From positions 3,720,001 through 3,784,000 of the forward strand of contig NZ_CP127161.1 of NCBI RefSeq assembly GCF_030263895.1: a stretch of DNA of 64,000 nt, in the 5' to 3' direction. A program made the position numbers and the translations under genes. Under the pieces are notes generated by a model. That model had not been told where the DNA came from. It searched no databases and saw only the letters and a list, made by a program, of their open reading frames with translations. Source of the stretch: Proteiniborus sp. MB09-C3. Its GTDB lineage: Bacteria; Bacillota; Clostridia; Tissierellales; Proteiniboraceae. This document shows positions 1-7,886 of the stretch, piece by piece. Each line of letters begins with the position of its first letter. Position 1 is the first letter of the stretch.

Positions 1-600
1 CATTATTAAATTGCTGACGTCTTGATAAGTCATTACAGAGTCTAAGGTCGCCATCTTGATTCCAACAACATTTTCTATCTTAAATAACTCCCTTAGCACC
101 TCTTTAGAATAAGTAATTCCTCCAGCAGCTTCATACAAGAAGAACAGAACCATAGGAAGTCCAACCTCTGCTATCCTCTTATGATACTTGATTATCATCT
201 CATCCTGATCTGGTCTGCCTCTAAATAGAGTCGGCGCATAAGGAAGTATTATATCTGCCCCTAACTTTCTTGCATGTACAGCCATTTCTACTGCTTTTTC
301 AATATAGCCTTCGTCATCTATTTGACCATCATTTTTAGCACCAACACCACATAAAATCAATTTTTCATCACTAAGGCCATTTCTCCAAGCATTAAAAACC
401 TCTTCTCTTTGCTCCTCTGAAAGATAAAGTCCTCTTCCTGTATGTGCCCACAATGCAACACATTTTATTGGCTGCTGATTCATCCATTTTACATAGGATT
501 GATGGGATTCGTAGTTTATAGAGCCATCTGTGTTAAATGGTACGGGTACTGCAGGAATTATTGAATTTTTAATATTGCCTTGAATCTCTTTAAATTTCAT
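1..600 (-). CDS. DapA/NanA-family aldolase (dihydrodipicolinate synthase family), partial at the window edge
   Basis: Only the first 200 codons are present; the 3' end lies outside the window on the left. The translation reads as the N-terminal two thirds of a class I aldolase TIM barrel of the DHDPS/N-acetylneuraminate lyase family, with the expected opening (NSIIPAVPVPFNTDGSI) and the motif VVGIKMAT, whose lysine aligns with the Schiff-base lysine. These enzymes make or cleave pyruvate aldols. The ATG at 600 is preceded by a good GGAGG site near 607-612. It is the last visible gene of a minus-strand cluster with a regulator and an enolase-superfamily enzyme, which suggests catabolism of a sugar acid or amino acid rather than lysine synthesis. 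The substrate cannot be read from this part. Confidence 0.8.
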   Translation of the reverse strand, partial: MKFKEIQGNIKNSIIPAVPVPFNTDGSINYESHQSYVKWMNQQPIKCVALWAHTGRGLYLSEEQREEVFNAWRNGLSDEKLILCGVGAKNDGQIDDEGYIEKAVEMAVHARKLGADIILPYAPTLFRGRPDQDEMIIKYHKRIAEVGLPMVLFFLYEAAGGITYSKEVLRELFKIENVVGIKMATLDSVMTYQDVSNLIM

Positions 601-745
601 TTTTTATCCTCCTTTTTAAAGACGTTTCTTTAATATGTCTCTAATTGCTTATATTTATATATTGAACATAAATCTAAAAATTCCTTCTTCTATATTAAAA
701 AAATTAGAATTTTTAGGTTTAATAACTAAAGAAATTTTTACAATA

Positions 746-2065
746 CTATTTTAGCTTATCCTCACTAAAATCAATTTTATATACTCTGCTTGGTCGTCCT
801 CTTCTTCCAGGCTGTTCAACTCCAACCTCTACTGCCGCTCCTCCATCTACCAGCTTATTCATTATTCTATTTGCTGATCTCAAGGTTATATCTAATCCTT
901 TCTGTATATCTGAAGCCGTAATGCTGTCTGTCTGTAGCTTTGATAATAAGCTTTTAATCATAGTCAGATTAGAAATGCTAATATCGGTTTTTTCTGTCCA
1001 TTTTAATAGTGTTTTATCTTGACTCTTTAATCTATACTCTAGGCTATTGGATGAACCTATTGGCCCAATTACAACCTTATCTTGATTTATCATATAAGCT
1101 AATGAATCCTTTTTTTCTTTAGACAATGCTAATGCTTTTCTCGCATTTTCCTCTGCCTCTAAGGCATTAGTTCCCATTCCAATTCCCATGTTTATAGACA
1201 TAGAAAACTTATCCTTGATTTCATTAACTATGGGAATACTCTCATATGAGTTAGTGTATTCTTGAAATATACCCTTAGTAATAAGAACTATAAATTCATC
1301 TCCATCTGTTGAAGAAAAAACAGATGCTTGATAAAGTCTGCTATAATTTAGTAGCTCTTGATATAGGGACAGCCTTTTCTCCTTCATCTCTAGGGCAGAT
1401 ATTCTGCTTCCATTTAAGCTATACTCTTTTATATCCACTATTATAATTAGTATTTGGTTGCTTTTAGCAATTCTAGTTTCACTAGCTGATGCTATTAGCT
1501 TGAAGGTTTCCTTCATTGTAAACCTTGTAGGAGTAACTTTAAAAACAGGCACCTTATACTCCTTAAGCTTTTTATATACAGAGTTAATAGAGGTTATGGC
1601 TGCCTCTGTCTTTCCTTCTTCATAAAGGCAGCGATGAAATTCTATATATTGCTCTCTAGAATAATTAGACAAATGCATATCATTTACATATAAGGAATCA
1701 TAAAACATCTCTAATTCCTTGTATACCTCTCCTATTTCTGACTCACTTAAAGTATCTATGCTGATTTTACTAATGTTAATATTGTTGTGAAATTTCATTT
1801 TAAATAATACCTTATACAAGGATGAACCAAGTATAGGATAGTAAAATAGCTGCTTGTCTGTTAATTGAGTTTGTCTCACATGATAATATGGTAAAAATCC
1901 TGTAAACAAAAATGCATCTACTTTATTTTCCCATGCCTTTACATTGCTTAAGGTATCGCTTTCATCTTCATAAGGAATACCGATGGTCTGAATGGATTTA
2001 TATCTTTTACCTATGTCAATGCTCTCATTGACCAAATCCTCTGGTCCTACAATCCCTACTCTCAC
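746..2065 (-). CDS. Regulator with GGDEF-like middle domain and C-terminal helix-turn-helix
   Basis: Three parts are visible in about 439 residues. The N-terminal ~200 residues (start VRVGIVGPEDLV) look like a PrpR_N or binding-protein-like sensor fold. The middle carries the motif STDGDEFIVL followed by SINMGIGMG and an alanine-rich helix, the pattern of a GGDEF domain in which the first glycine of GGDEF is aspartate. The last ~60 residues resemble a winged helix-turn-helix with a basic tail (QPGRRGRPSRVYKI). The open frame extends to 2110, but the GTG at 2065 has GGAGGG seven bases upstream and is the better start. It lies between an enolase-superfamily gene and a DapA-family gene on the same strand and probably regulates them. 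I do not recognise the exact family; whether the GGDEF-like part binds nucleotide is unknown. Confidence 0.65.
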   Translation of the reverse strand: MRVGIVGPEDLVNESIDIGKRYKSIQTIGIPYEDESDTLSNVKAWENKVDAFLFTGFLPYYHVRQTQLTDKQLFYYPILGSSLYKVLFKMKFHNNINISKISIDTLSESEIGEVYKELEMFYDSLYVNDMHLSNYSREQYIEFHRCLYEEGKTEAAITSINSVYKKLKEYKVPVFKVTPTRFTMKETFKLIASASETRIAKSNQILIIIVDIKEYSLNGSRISALEMKEKRLSLYQELLNYSRLYQASVFSSTDGDEFIVLITKGIFQEYTNSYESIPIVNEIKDKFSMSINMGIGMGTNALEAEENARKALALSKEKKDSLAYMINQDKVVIGPIGSSNSLEYRLKSQDKTLLKWTEKTDISISNLTMIKSLLSKLQTDSITASDIQKGLDITLRSANRIMNKLVDGGAAVEVGVEQPGRRGRPSRVYKIDFSEDKLK

Positions 2066-2158
2066 ATATAACCCTCCGATCAGAAAGGAAATCCATACCT
2101 TTCCATGCATTATGAGAACATTTATAGTATATATATCTATCTAAAATTTAATACTTCC

Positions 2159-3337
2159 TTAAAGTATGTTCTCATAAACTATTTTACCATATTTCTCATA
2201 ATTGTCTTTATTTATTTCCCCTATGCCTATCTCTTCTGTTAAATGTATTTTTCCGTCTTTGTCCATAACCATTTCCTTAATATCTTTTCCCTTGCCATAC
2301 CATCTGCTGCTAGGCTCTATACATGCAGGATATTTGAATCCAGCAAATGTAGATAAAGCTAATATACTGGCTCCACCAACTCCACTTTCAGGCATCGTGC
2401 CTCCCCATACCTCAATATTGTGTTTAGAAGCTAAACAATATATCTTTAGGGCTTCGTAGAGCCCACCTACTCTCTGTACTTTAATATTCCAAATTCTAGA
2501 ACCCTTTATCTCTATTGTTTGCTCCGCAATCCTTTCTGATTTTAATGACTCATCTAAGCAAATTGGAGTCTTAATCATTTTACTTAGCTTACAGTGGTCA
2601 AAAATATCATCATGATGAAGAGGCTGTTCGATAAAGGTACAATTATACCTGTCCATTTCTTTAAGAATATTTTCATGCTCCTTTAAATTAAATGAAGCAT
2701 TGGCATCAGGCCATAATATAAAATCATTTCCCACGACAGCTCTTGCAGTTTCCAAAGCCTTTAAGTCCCAGCCTGGTTTTACTTTAACTTTAATTCTTTT
2801 ATACCCTTCTTCTATGTATTCTTTAATCCATTTGGCTAATGTTTCATAGCTATTGTCTTCGGGTATTCCTACTGAAGCACCAGAATAAATATAGGATTCA
2901 TTCCTTAGATATTCTTCTGTAGTGCCTAATTCCTTTAGTTTATTGTATATAAGAGCTTTTAAGGAAATATTGTTTTTTCTTGCAACTAAATCCCAATAAG
3001 CAGTCTCTACTCCTGCTTTAGCAAAATTATTGCCTCTTATGCTATCGTTAATTATACGATTTATATCTTCAATAGATTGAATTTCTTTGCCAATAATTCT
3101 TGGGAGTATCCATTCCTCTAGCATAGCCTTTGCAGAAGAAATTGTCTCCGACGAATAAAAAGGCGCTTCAAAGGGTGCTGATTCTCCATATCCAACTATT
3201 CCATCTGACAATAATTCTATTATTAAAGATTTACGACTATAGCTTACTCCACCACTTATTTGAAATGGAATAGCATAAGGTATGTCAACCTCAACTATTC
3301 TCGCACCATCGATTTTAAATTTTTCATTTATGTCCAA
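2159..3337 (-). CDS. Enolase-superfamily enzyme of the OSBS / N-acylamino acid racemase / muconate cycloisomerase subgroup
   Basis: The ~392-residue protein has the MLE-subgroup layout: N-terminal capping domain, then a barrel with catalytic KxK (IKVKVKPGW), metal ligands in WPDANASF, FIEQPL and LDES, and the second catalytic lysine in NIKVQRVGG. Members include o-succinylbenzoate synthase (MenC), N-acylamino acid racemase and dipeptide epimerases. No other men gene is in the window and the neighbours are a regulator and a DapA-family aldolase, so racemisation or cycloisomerisation in catabolism is as likely as menaquinone synthesis. The open frame starts with a GTG at 3346 that lies inside the ribosome site AGAGGTGA; the TTG at 3337 has correct spacing and is preferred. 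Exact substrate not determinable. Confidence 0.8.
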   Translation of the reverse strand: MDINEKFKIDGARIVEVDIPYAIPFQISGGVSYSRKSLIIELLSDGIVGYGESAPFEAPFYSSETISSAKAMLEEWILPRIIGKEIQSIEDINRIINDSIRGNNFAKAGVETAYWDLVARKNNISLKALIYNKLKELGTTEEYLRNESYIYSGASVGIPEDNSYETLAKWIKEYIEEGYKRIKVKVKPGWDLKALETARAVVGNDFILWPDANASFNLKEHENILKEMDRYNCTFIEQPLHHDDIFDHCKLSKMIKTPICLDESLKSERIAEQTIEIKGSRIWNIKVQRVGGLYEALKIYCLASKHNIEVWGGTMPESGVGGASILALSTFAGFKYPACIEPSSRWYGKGKDIKEMVMDKDGKIHLTEEIGIGEINKDNYEKYGKIVYENIL

Positions 3338-3423
3338 AACTATCACCTCTGTAAGAAATATTGAGACATGTCTTTATATTGTCTTTATTTTATTCTACAC
3401 CATTATTTAATAAAAAGCAATAA

Positions 3424-3460
3424 CAAAAAAATCAGAGAAAAATAAAGTTTTCTCTGATTC
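3424..3460 (-). terminator. Intrinsic terminator of the spore protein gene
   Basis: On the minus strand AATCAGAGAAAA and TTTTCTCTGATT form a 12 bp stem followed by seven T, directly after the stop codon of the spore protein gene. Confidence 0.8.
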
Positions 3461-3467
3461 CTCATGC

Positions 3468-3644
3468 CTACTCTTTGTCTATTAACTGCTTTTCAGCCTT
3501 TGCTATCAGCTCTCTCACTATTACTCCAGTATGCTTTGCAGCTAAGTTTTTAGGGTCATCTACCCCGTATTCATTTGCTATCTCTGTCTTGAATTGTTCA
3601 AAAGCATTTCTAGCTTCAGGAACGACTAGTCTTCTTTTAGACAA
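3468..3644 (-). CDS. Alpha/beta-type small acid-soluble spore protein
   Basis: This 58-residue protein carries the family signature RLVVPEARNAFEQFKTEIANEYGV and a second conserved block around LAAKHTGVIVRELI. Such proteins coat and protect DNA in dormant spores; the glutamate-isoleucine-alanine site (TEIANEYG) is where the germination protease GPR cuts. The C-terminal half departs from the usual TAKQNGSVGG block, as in some clostridial members. The open frame starts at 3653, but that ATG is inside the ribosome site AAAGGAGATGG; the TTG at 3644, eight bases downstream of GGAG, gives the usual MSKRR-like start. It is single-gene with its own terminator. It shows that the organism makes endospores. 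Confidence 0.9.
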   Translation of the reverse strand: MSKRRLVVPEARNAFEQFKTEIANEYGVDDPKNLAAKHTGVIVRELIAKAEKQLIDKE

Positions 3645-3698
3645 AAATACCATCTCCTTTGGAATTATTGTCCCCTATATAGTATTTGCAAAGTGACT

Positions 3699-4145
3699 TT
3701 ATTTTACCCTCCACATAATAACTGCATCTTCTTTAGTGTCTGTATAATATCCTTTCCTAACTCCACAATCGATGAAATCATATTTTTTATATAGAGATTG
3801 AGCAATTAAATTAGATTTTCTAACCTCTAATGTCATGTTTTTTATTTCTCTTTCTTCACATATATCTATAAGCTTTTCAACAATCATATTTCCTATGCCT
3901 TGTCCTCTGTATGCAGAGCTTACGGCTATATTAGTTATATGCCCCTCATCAAGTATGAGCCATAGTCCGCCATAACCAGCTATTTTACCATCCTTTTCTG
4001 CTACAACATATCTAGCTAATTGGTTCTTAATCAATTCTAATACAAAAGCTTCTCTCGACCAAGGAGTTTCAAAAGCTTCTTTTTCTATTTCAATTACTTC
4101 ATCTATATCCTTTTCAGCCATTTCCCTAACTATTACATTACTCAT
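3699..4145 (-). CDS. rimI: Ribosomal protein S18 alanine N-acetyltransferase RimI
   Basis: A ~148-residue GNAT acetyltransferase with the acetyl-CoA loop SSAYRGQGIG and the RimI-typical ending VRKSNLIAQSLYKKYDF with a following GVRKGYYTD block. RimI acetylates the N-terminal alanine of S18. The ATG at 4145 follows AGGTGAC and overlaps the last eight bases of tsaB; the longer frame to 4154 has no ribosome site. tsaE-tsaB-rimI is a widely conserved order in Bacillota and supports the assignment. Confidence 0.9.
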   Translation of the reverse strand: MSNVIVREMAEKDIDEVIEIEKEAFETPWSREAFVLELIKNQLARYVVAEKDGKIAGYGGLWLILDEGHITNIAVSSAYRGQGIGNMIVEKLIDICEEREIKNMTLEVRKSNLIAQSLYKKYDFIDCGVRKGYYTDTKEDAVIMWRVK

Positions 4146-4860
4146 TATCGTCACCTGTCATACAATGCTTTTCATTATATTCTCTTTGCGCTTGAGATTC
4201 TCTTAAATAGTCTGGTACAAGTTCAAAAAAGCTTTCTGTCTTTCCCTCTATAGCTTTTGCCATTGCAAGCTCAGCTACAGAGGAGGCTCTTGCCATATTA
4301 ACACTCCTTGGAGCAAATATAGCCTTTTCTCCTAATGCTTCTGAGAAAGCATCCTTATACACTAGAGTTCCGTCCCCTGCAAATACTATTTTTTCAGGTC
4401 TTTCAATTAATATATCTATAAGCTCTTTAACCTCTAGAACTGTTTGTTCTTTAATTATATGTAGATTCCCACCTGTCCATTTATATATTCCTGTAAATAC
4501 TCTATCTCTCCTGGCATCCATCACAGGAACTATTATTCCTCCACAGTATGGCAAATTAAATGCAAGTGCATCAAGTGTGGATACTCCTACTACCTTTTTG
4601 TTTGTTGCCTGAGCAAGTCCATTTATGGTTGCCACTCCTATCCTTAAACCAGTAAATGAGCCTGGTCCCTTTGCTACTGCAAATATATCTATGTCTTCAG
4701 GCTTTAATCCACAGCTATCAAATGCCTCTTTTATTATTGGCATTATTTTTTGAGAATGAGTTAATTTATGATTAAGAGTATATTCCACCAGTAGTTTATC
4801 ATCGTCCATAATTGCACAGGTTGCAGACATACTAGAGGTATCTATGGCTAAGACTTTCAT
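4138..4860 (-). CDS. tsaB: tRNA threonylcarbamoyladenosine biosynthesis protein TsaB
   Basis: The 240-residue product begins LAIDTSSMSATCAI and contains KGPGSFTGLRIG near residue 70, both typical of TsaB (YeaZ), an inactive ASKHA-fold partner of TsaD. The TsaB-TsaD-TsaE complex moves threonylcarbamoyl onto A37 of ANN-decoding tRNAs in the cytosol. The ATG follows AAGGAG. It sits between tsaE (34 bp upstream) and rimI (overlapping); tsaD is not in the window. Length fits the family. Confidence 0.93.
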   Translation of the reverse strand: MKVLAIDTSSMSATCAIMDDDKLLVEYTLNHKLTHSQKIMPIIKEAFDSCGLKPEDIDIFAVAKGPGSFTGLRIGVATINGLAQATNKKVVGVSTLDALAFNLPYCGGIIVPVMDARRDRVFTGIYKWTGGNLHIIKEQTVLEVKELIDILIERPEKIVFAGDGTLVYKDAFSEALGEKAIFAPRSVNMARASSVAELAMAKAIEGKTESFFELVPDYLRESQAQREYNEKHCMTGDDNE

Positions 4861-4894
4861 CCTTCTTCAGCTCCTTTATATATAAAACAGTATA

Positions 4895-5368
4895 TTAGAT
4901 TTCTTCTGAAAGCAATTTGATAATATTTATATATTTTTCCCCATTTCCAGCTATAATTATCTCTCTGCCTTCTATATTATCTTTTTTATTAATCATTATA
5001 TCTAATCTTTCCTTCGGCAGTATTTCTTTTATTATATTTGCCCATTCTATAATAGATACTCCATCTGAATAAAAATATTCTTCATATCCCAGATCATACA
5101 TCTCGTCTACATCATTAATCCTATAGACGTCAAAATGATATAAGGGACATCTGCCTTTATATTCGTTAATTATTGTAAATGTAGGACTGGTCACATAGTC
5201 TTCCACATCTAGACCTTTTGCTATTGATTGGGTCATAGTAGTTTTCCCTGCTCCTAAATCCCCATTCATACATATTATTTCCCCACCAGTTAATAGCTTT
5301 CCAAGTGTATAGCCCAGCTTTTCTGTTTCTTTTATATCATCTACATTTATTTTAAGCAATTGCTTCAT
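4895..5368 (-). CDS. tsaE: tRNA threonylcarbamoyladenosine biosynthesis ATPase TsaE
   Basis: A 157-residue P-loop ATPase with Walker A GDLGAGKTT around residues 36-44, followed by SPTFTIINEY and LYHFDVYR, the conserved TsaE (YjeE) blocks, and ISIIEWAN-like segment VSIIEWANII. It drives the TsaB-TsaD complex in t6A synthesis. AAGGAAGG lies just before the ATG. It is the first gene of the tsaE-tsaB-rimI operon; the upstream 240 bases hold repeats rather than a gene. Confidence 0.93.
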   Translation of the reverse strand: MKQLLKINVDDIKETEKLGYTLGKLLTGGEIICMNGDLGAGKTTMTQSIAKGLDVEDYVTSPTFTIINEYKGRCPLYHFDVYRINDVDEMYDLGYEEYFYSDGVSIIEWANIIKEILPKERLDIMINKKDNIEGREIIIAGNGEKYINIIKLLSEEI

Positions 5369-5436
5369 CCTTCCTTAGCATATCCTAAAAATATTATATC
5401 CAGTTTGGGTATGATATACAAGTAGCAGTCTCGCAA

Positions 5437-5474
5437 CACAAATTTATCTGTTCGCTGTCGCTCACATAAATTTG
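5437..5474. repeat. Intergenic hairpin repeat, family 2, copy 1
   Basis: CAAATTTAT (5439-5447) and ATAAATTTG (5466-5474) are inverted around TGTTCGCTGTCGCTCAC. The first 35 bases recur with one mismatch at 14067-14101. No coding potential. Confidence 0.7.
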
Positions 5475-5530
5475 GTCCTAACGGACACTCCTATCATAAA
5501 CCTACAATATAGTTGGTGCTTGTTGCATTT

Positions 5531-5580
5531 GACCTACCATCGATTTTCTGACAAAAACATTCAGAAAATCGGGTTAGGTC
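5531..5580. repeat. Large imperfect inverted repeat downstream of ribU
   Basis: Arms of about 20 bases: CGATTTTCTGA (5541-5551) pairs perfectly with TCAGAAAATCG (5561-5571), and GACCTA (5531) with TAGGTC (5575), separated by a nine-base loop. It abuts the ribU terminator. It may be a second hairpin behind that gene or a degenerate mobile repeat. Confidence 0.6.
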
Positions 5581-5582
5581 AT

Positions 5583-5605
5583 AAAAAAGACACCATATGG
5601 TGTCT
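5583..5605 (-). terminator. Intrinsic terminator of ribU
   Basis: Minus strand GACACCATATGGTGTC is a perfect 16-base palindrome followed by TTTTTTAT, overlapping the end of the ribU stop region. Confidence 0.8.
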
Positions 5606-5606
5606 T

Positions 5607-6209
5607 CTATCTATGCAATATAGGTGATACTCTCTTATATAGCGGTATTGTTATAACTGATATCATTATTCCTTTTAAAAGGTTAAAGGGTACTATTCCA
5701 TATAGTATAAAGCTCTTATAGTCTGTGACAAATCTGTTTACCTGCGCACCCATCTCAACATATTGGTCTACTGATACTCCAAATAGCTTTGCATAGAAGG
5801 GTATAAGAAAATAATAGTTTAGTACAGAAACTGCAACAGTCATAGCTATAGTTGCTGCAACCATACCTAGTATAGCAGACTTAAAGGATTTTTTGTTTTG
5901 ATATATAATCCCAGCTACGAATACAAATATACTTCCTACAAAGAAGTTTGCCAGCTCTCCTACTGCTCCCGTAGTAGTACCCTCAATAGCCACATTTAAT
6001 ATATTTTTAAGTAATTCAATAACTACTCCAGCTACAGGGCCTAAAGAAAATGCACCTATTAAAGCTGGAATATCGCTTAAATCGACCTTTAAAAAAGGTG
6101 GAGTAAACCATAGAGGCACTTCAAAATACATTATTAAGAATGCCAATACTGATAATACTGCTGTTTTTACCATTGTTCTAGTGCTCATTTTTTCTCTTAC
6201 TATTAACAT
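5607..6209 (-). CDS. ribU: ECF transporter substrate-binding subunit for riboflavin, RibU
   Basis: A ~200-residue protein with about six hydrophobic segments and the S-component pattern around VLSVLAFLIMYFEVPL and PFLKVDLSDIPALIGAF, where LKxDxSDxPxL is typical of RibU. It binds riboflavin in the membrane and works with the shared energising module (EcfA, EcfA', EcfT), which is not encoded here. The ATG at 6209 follows GGAGGG by seven bases; the frame upstream to 6224 lacks a site. An FMN riboswitch with its own terminator precedes it, which independently fixes the substrate as a flavin. Confidence 0.93.
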   Translation of the reverse strand: MLIVREKMSTRTMVKTAVLSVLAFLIMYFEVPLWFTPPFLKVDLSDIPALIGAFSLGPVAGVVIELLKNILNVAIEGTTTGAVGELANFFVGSIFVFVAGIIYQNKKSFKSAILGMVAATIAMTVAVSVLNYYFLIPFYAKLFGVSVDQYVEMGAQVNRFVTDYKSFILYGIVPFNLLKGIMISVITIPLYKRVSPILHR

Positions 6210-6272
6210 ATACCATCCCTCCAAATTTTTATTTGCCTTCAGAGCATTGGTACTTTCTCGCAGTTAGGTCAT

Positions 6273-6302
6273 AAAAAAGCCCTGAAGAATGACATCAGGG
6301 CT
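6273..6302 (-). terminator. Riboswitch expression-platform terminator
   Basis: Minus strand AGCCCTGA and TTCAGGGCT enclose an eight-base loop and are followed by six T. It lies between the FMN aptamer and ribU and is the probable FMN-dependent attenuator. Confidence 0.85.
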
Positions 6303-6380
6303 AGATAGCTAATTTATATCCGATTTAATATCGCAGTCTTCGGATAAACTCGAATCTACGTTAAGTATGTGGATATTAGC

Positions 6381-6496
6381 AAAACCTTCTCTCATCCAGA
6401 CTTTACTGTCGGTCTTGGAATCTCACCAAGTCAACTGCATTAGCAGCTCGTGGACTATACCACCGGTCGGGAATTACACCCTGCCCTGAAGATTTT
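6381..6496 (-). ncRNA. FMN riboswitch (RFN element)
   Basis: Read on the minus strand it holds the conserved RFN segments: CAGGGCAGGGTG, TTCCCGACCGG, CACGAGC, TTGGTGAGATTCCAAGACCG, ACAGTA and TCTGGATGAGAGAAGG. The closing stem pairs AAAATCTTC with GAAGGTTTT. It binds FMN and should switch transcription of ribU off through the terminator at 6273-6302. Confidence 0.97.
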
Positions 6497-6521
6497 AATA
6501 TATTTTATTTTTAACAATTTC

Positions 6522-6550
6522 ATTATCTCACAGCAGTATTATTTTGTCAA
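6522..6550 (-). promoter_or_regulatory. Sigma-A promoter of the riboswitch-ribU transcript
   Basis: TTGACA (6545-6550), 17 bases, then GATAAT (6522-6527) on the minus strand, about 25 bases ahead of the aptamer. The stretch up to the amidohydrolase gene (6551-6709) also holds one hairpin repeat at 6647-6673 and nothing else that I can name. Confidence 0.8.
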
Positions 6551-6646
6551 TTATCTTTTAAACAATTTTTTAACGGTGATTACCCAGTATTAGACAATTG
6601 TTAAGCTGCTGTTACACTATTTCTAAATCATAATTAAATCACGCGA

Positions 6647-6673
6647 GATCCTTCACTATCGTTCAGGATGACA
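6647..6673 (+). repeat. Hairpin repeat family 1 (REP-like), copy a
   Basis: GATCCTTCACTATCG then TTCAGGATGACA; arms ATCCT and AGGAT. Same family as copies in the 51-64 kb region. Confidence 0.75.
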
Positions 6674-6709
6674 ATAAGAGTATGGAGCAATTCTCCTTTC
6701 TCAATTACA

Positions 6710-7867
6710 CTACTTCACTCTTTTTCCATCAATAATAGTAGCGAAAGTCTTGCAGCCTATATCTGTTAATGGATTCCCATCAAAAATCACTATGTCTGCA
6801 TCCTTACCTGTTTCAATACTTCCTACTCTATCTTGTATGCCTAATATTTCAGCTGGGTTAATTGTAATGGCTTTAAATGCTTCCATTTCCTCTAATCCTG
6901 CCCTTGCTGCCAATCCTGCACATATTGGAAGATACTGTAGTGGTATAACAGGAGAATCTGTCATTATAGCTATTTTTACTCCAGCATTGTGAAGTACTTT
7001 AGGAGTATCGAATGTAAGATTTCTAAGTTCAAATTTAGATCTATCAGAAAGAGTAGGCCCTACTATAGCTGGCTTTCCTTCCTTAGCAAGATAATCTGCT
7101 ATTAAATGTCCTTCTGTACAATGTTCAAGAGTTATGTCTACATCAAATTCCTTTGCTATTCTTATAGCAGTAAATATATCATCAGCTCTATGAGCATGTG
7201 CCTTTAGAGGAAGCTCTTTTCTAATAACCTTTGCCATTGCTTCCATTTTCATATCATATTCTGGAGCCTTTGTAGGGTCATCCTTTGATTTATCAAGCTT
7301 TTCCACATATTTTTTGGCTTTCATCAGTGTGTCCCTAAGTATGGCAGCAGTAGCCATTCTAGTAATTGGTGATTTTTTCAAGCCATTGTAAACTCTTTTT
7401 GGATTTTCTCCAAATGCAACCTTCATAGCTAGCGGCTCTTTTACTATCATATCATCTATTCTATCACCATATGTCTTTAGAGCTACAAACTGTCCACCTA
7501 CAACATTGGCACTCCCTGGACCTGTAGCTACACAAGTAACTCCGCCTTCTCTTGCTTCTTTAAATGTAACATCCATTGGATTTATTCCGTCTATTGCCCT
7601 TAGATGTGGTGTGACAGGATCAACCATTTCATTTCCATCGCTGCCCTCAAAGCCTATGCCGTCTTCCCACATTCCTAAATGGCAGTGAGCATCAATAAAT
7701 CCAGGTGTCACTAATCTGCCCTCTGCATCTATAATTTCTGAATCAAGAGGAGCAACTATATCTCTGCCCACTTCTTTTATCTTTCCGTCTTCAATTAGAA
7801 TGCTACCATTTTCTATTATTCCGTTTTCAGACATTGTATAAATTTTTGCATTTTTAATTAAAAGCAT
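6710..7867 (-). CDS. Amidohydrolase-family metal-dependent hydrolase (imidazolonepropionase-like)
   Basis: The 385-residue protein begins with the small beta domain (LLIKNAKIYTM, GRLVTPGFIDAHCHLG) whose HxH binds metal, followed by a TIM barrel with AHAHRADD and LEHCTEGH histidines and the catalytic aspartate in IAIMTDSPV; the C-terminal GSIETGKDADIVIFDG closes the composite domain. Members hydrolyse amide or imine bonds in cyclic or acylated amino acids; prolidase-like isoaspartyl or cyclic imidates are possible substrates. GGAGGAATAATA precedes the ATG. It stands alone between the ribU leader and a histidine kinase. Substrate unknown. Confidence 0.85.
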   Translation of the reverse strand: MLLIKNAKIYTMSENGIIENGSILIEDGKIKEVGRDIVAPLDSEIIDAEGRLVTPGFIDAHCHLGMWEDGIGFEGSDGNEMVDPVTPHLRAIDGINPMDVTFKEAREGGVTCVATGPGSANVVGGQFVALKTYGDRIDDMIVKEPLAMKVAFGENPKRVYNGLKKSPITRMATAAILRDTLMKAKKYVEKLDKSKDDPTKAPEYDMKMEAMAKVIRKELPLKAHAHRADDIFTAIRIAKEFDVDITLEHCTEGHLIADYLAKEGKPAIVGPTLSDRSKFELRNLTFDTPKVLHNAGVKIAIMTDSPVIPLQYLPICAGLAARAGLEEMEAFKAITINPAEILGIQDRVGSIETGKDADIVIFDGNPLTDIGCKTFATIIDGKRVK

Positions 7868-7886
7868 TATTATTCCTCCCTATGTA

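Noticed and set aside
2159-3337. Assignment as MenC (menaquinone synthesis)
   Set aside because: No other men genes nearby, and the neighbours suggest a catabolic role; the subgroup cannot be resolved from sequence reading.
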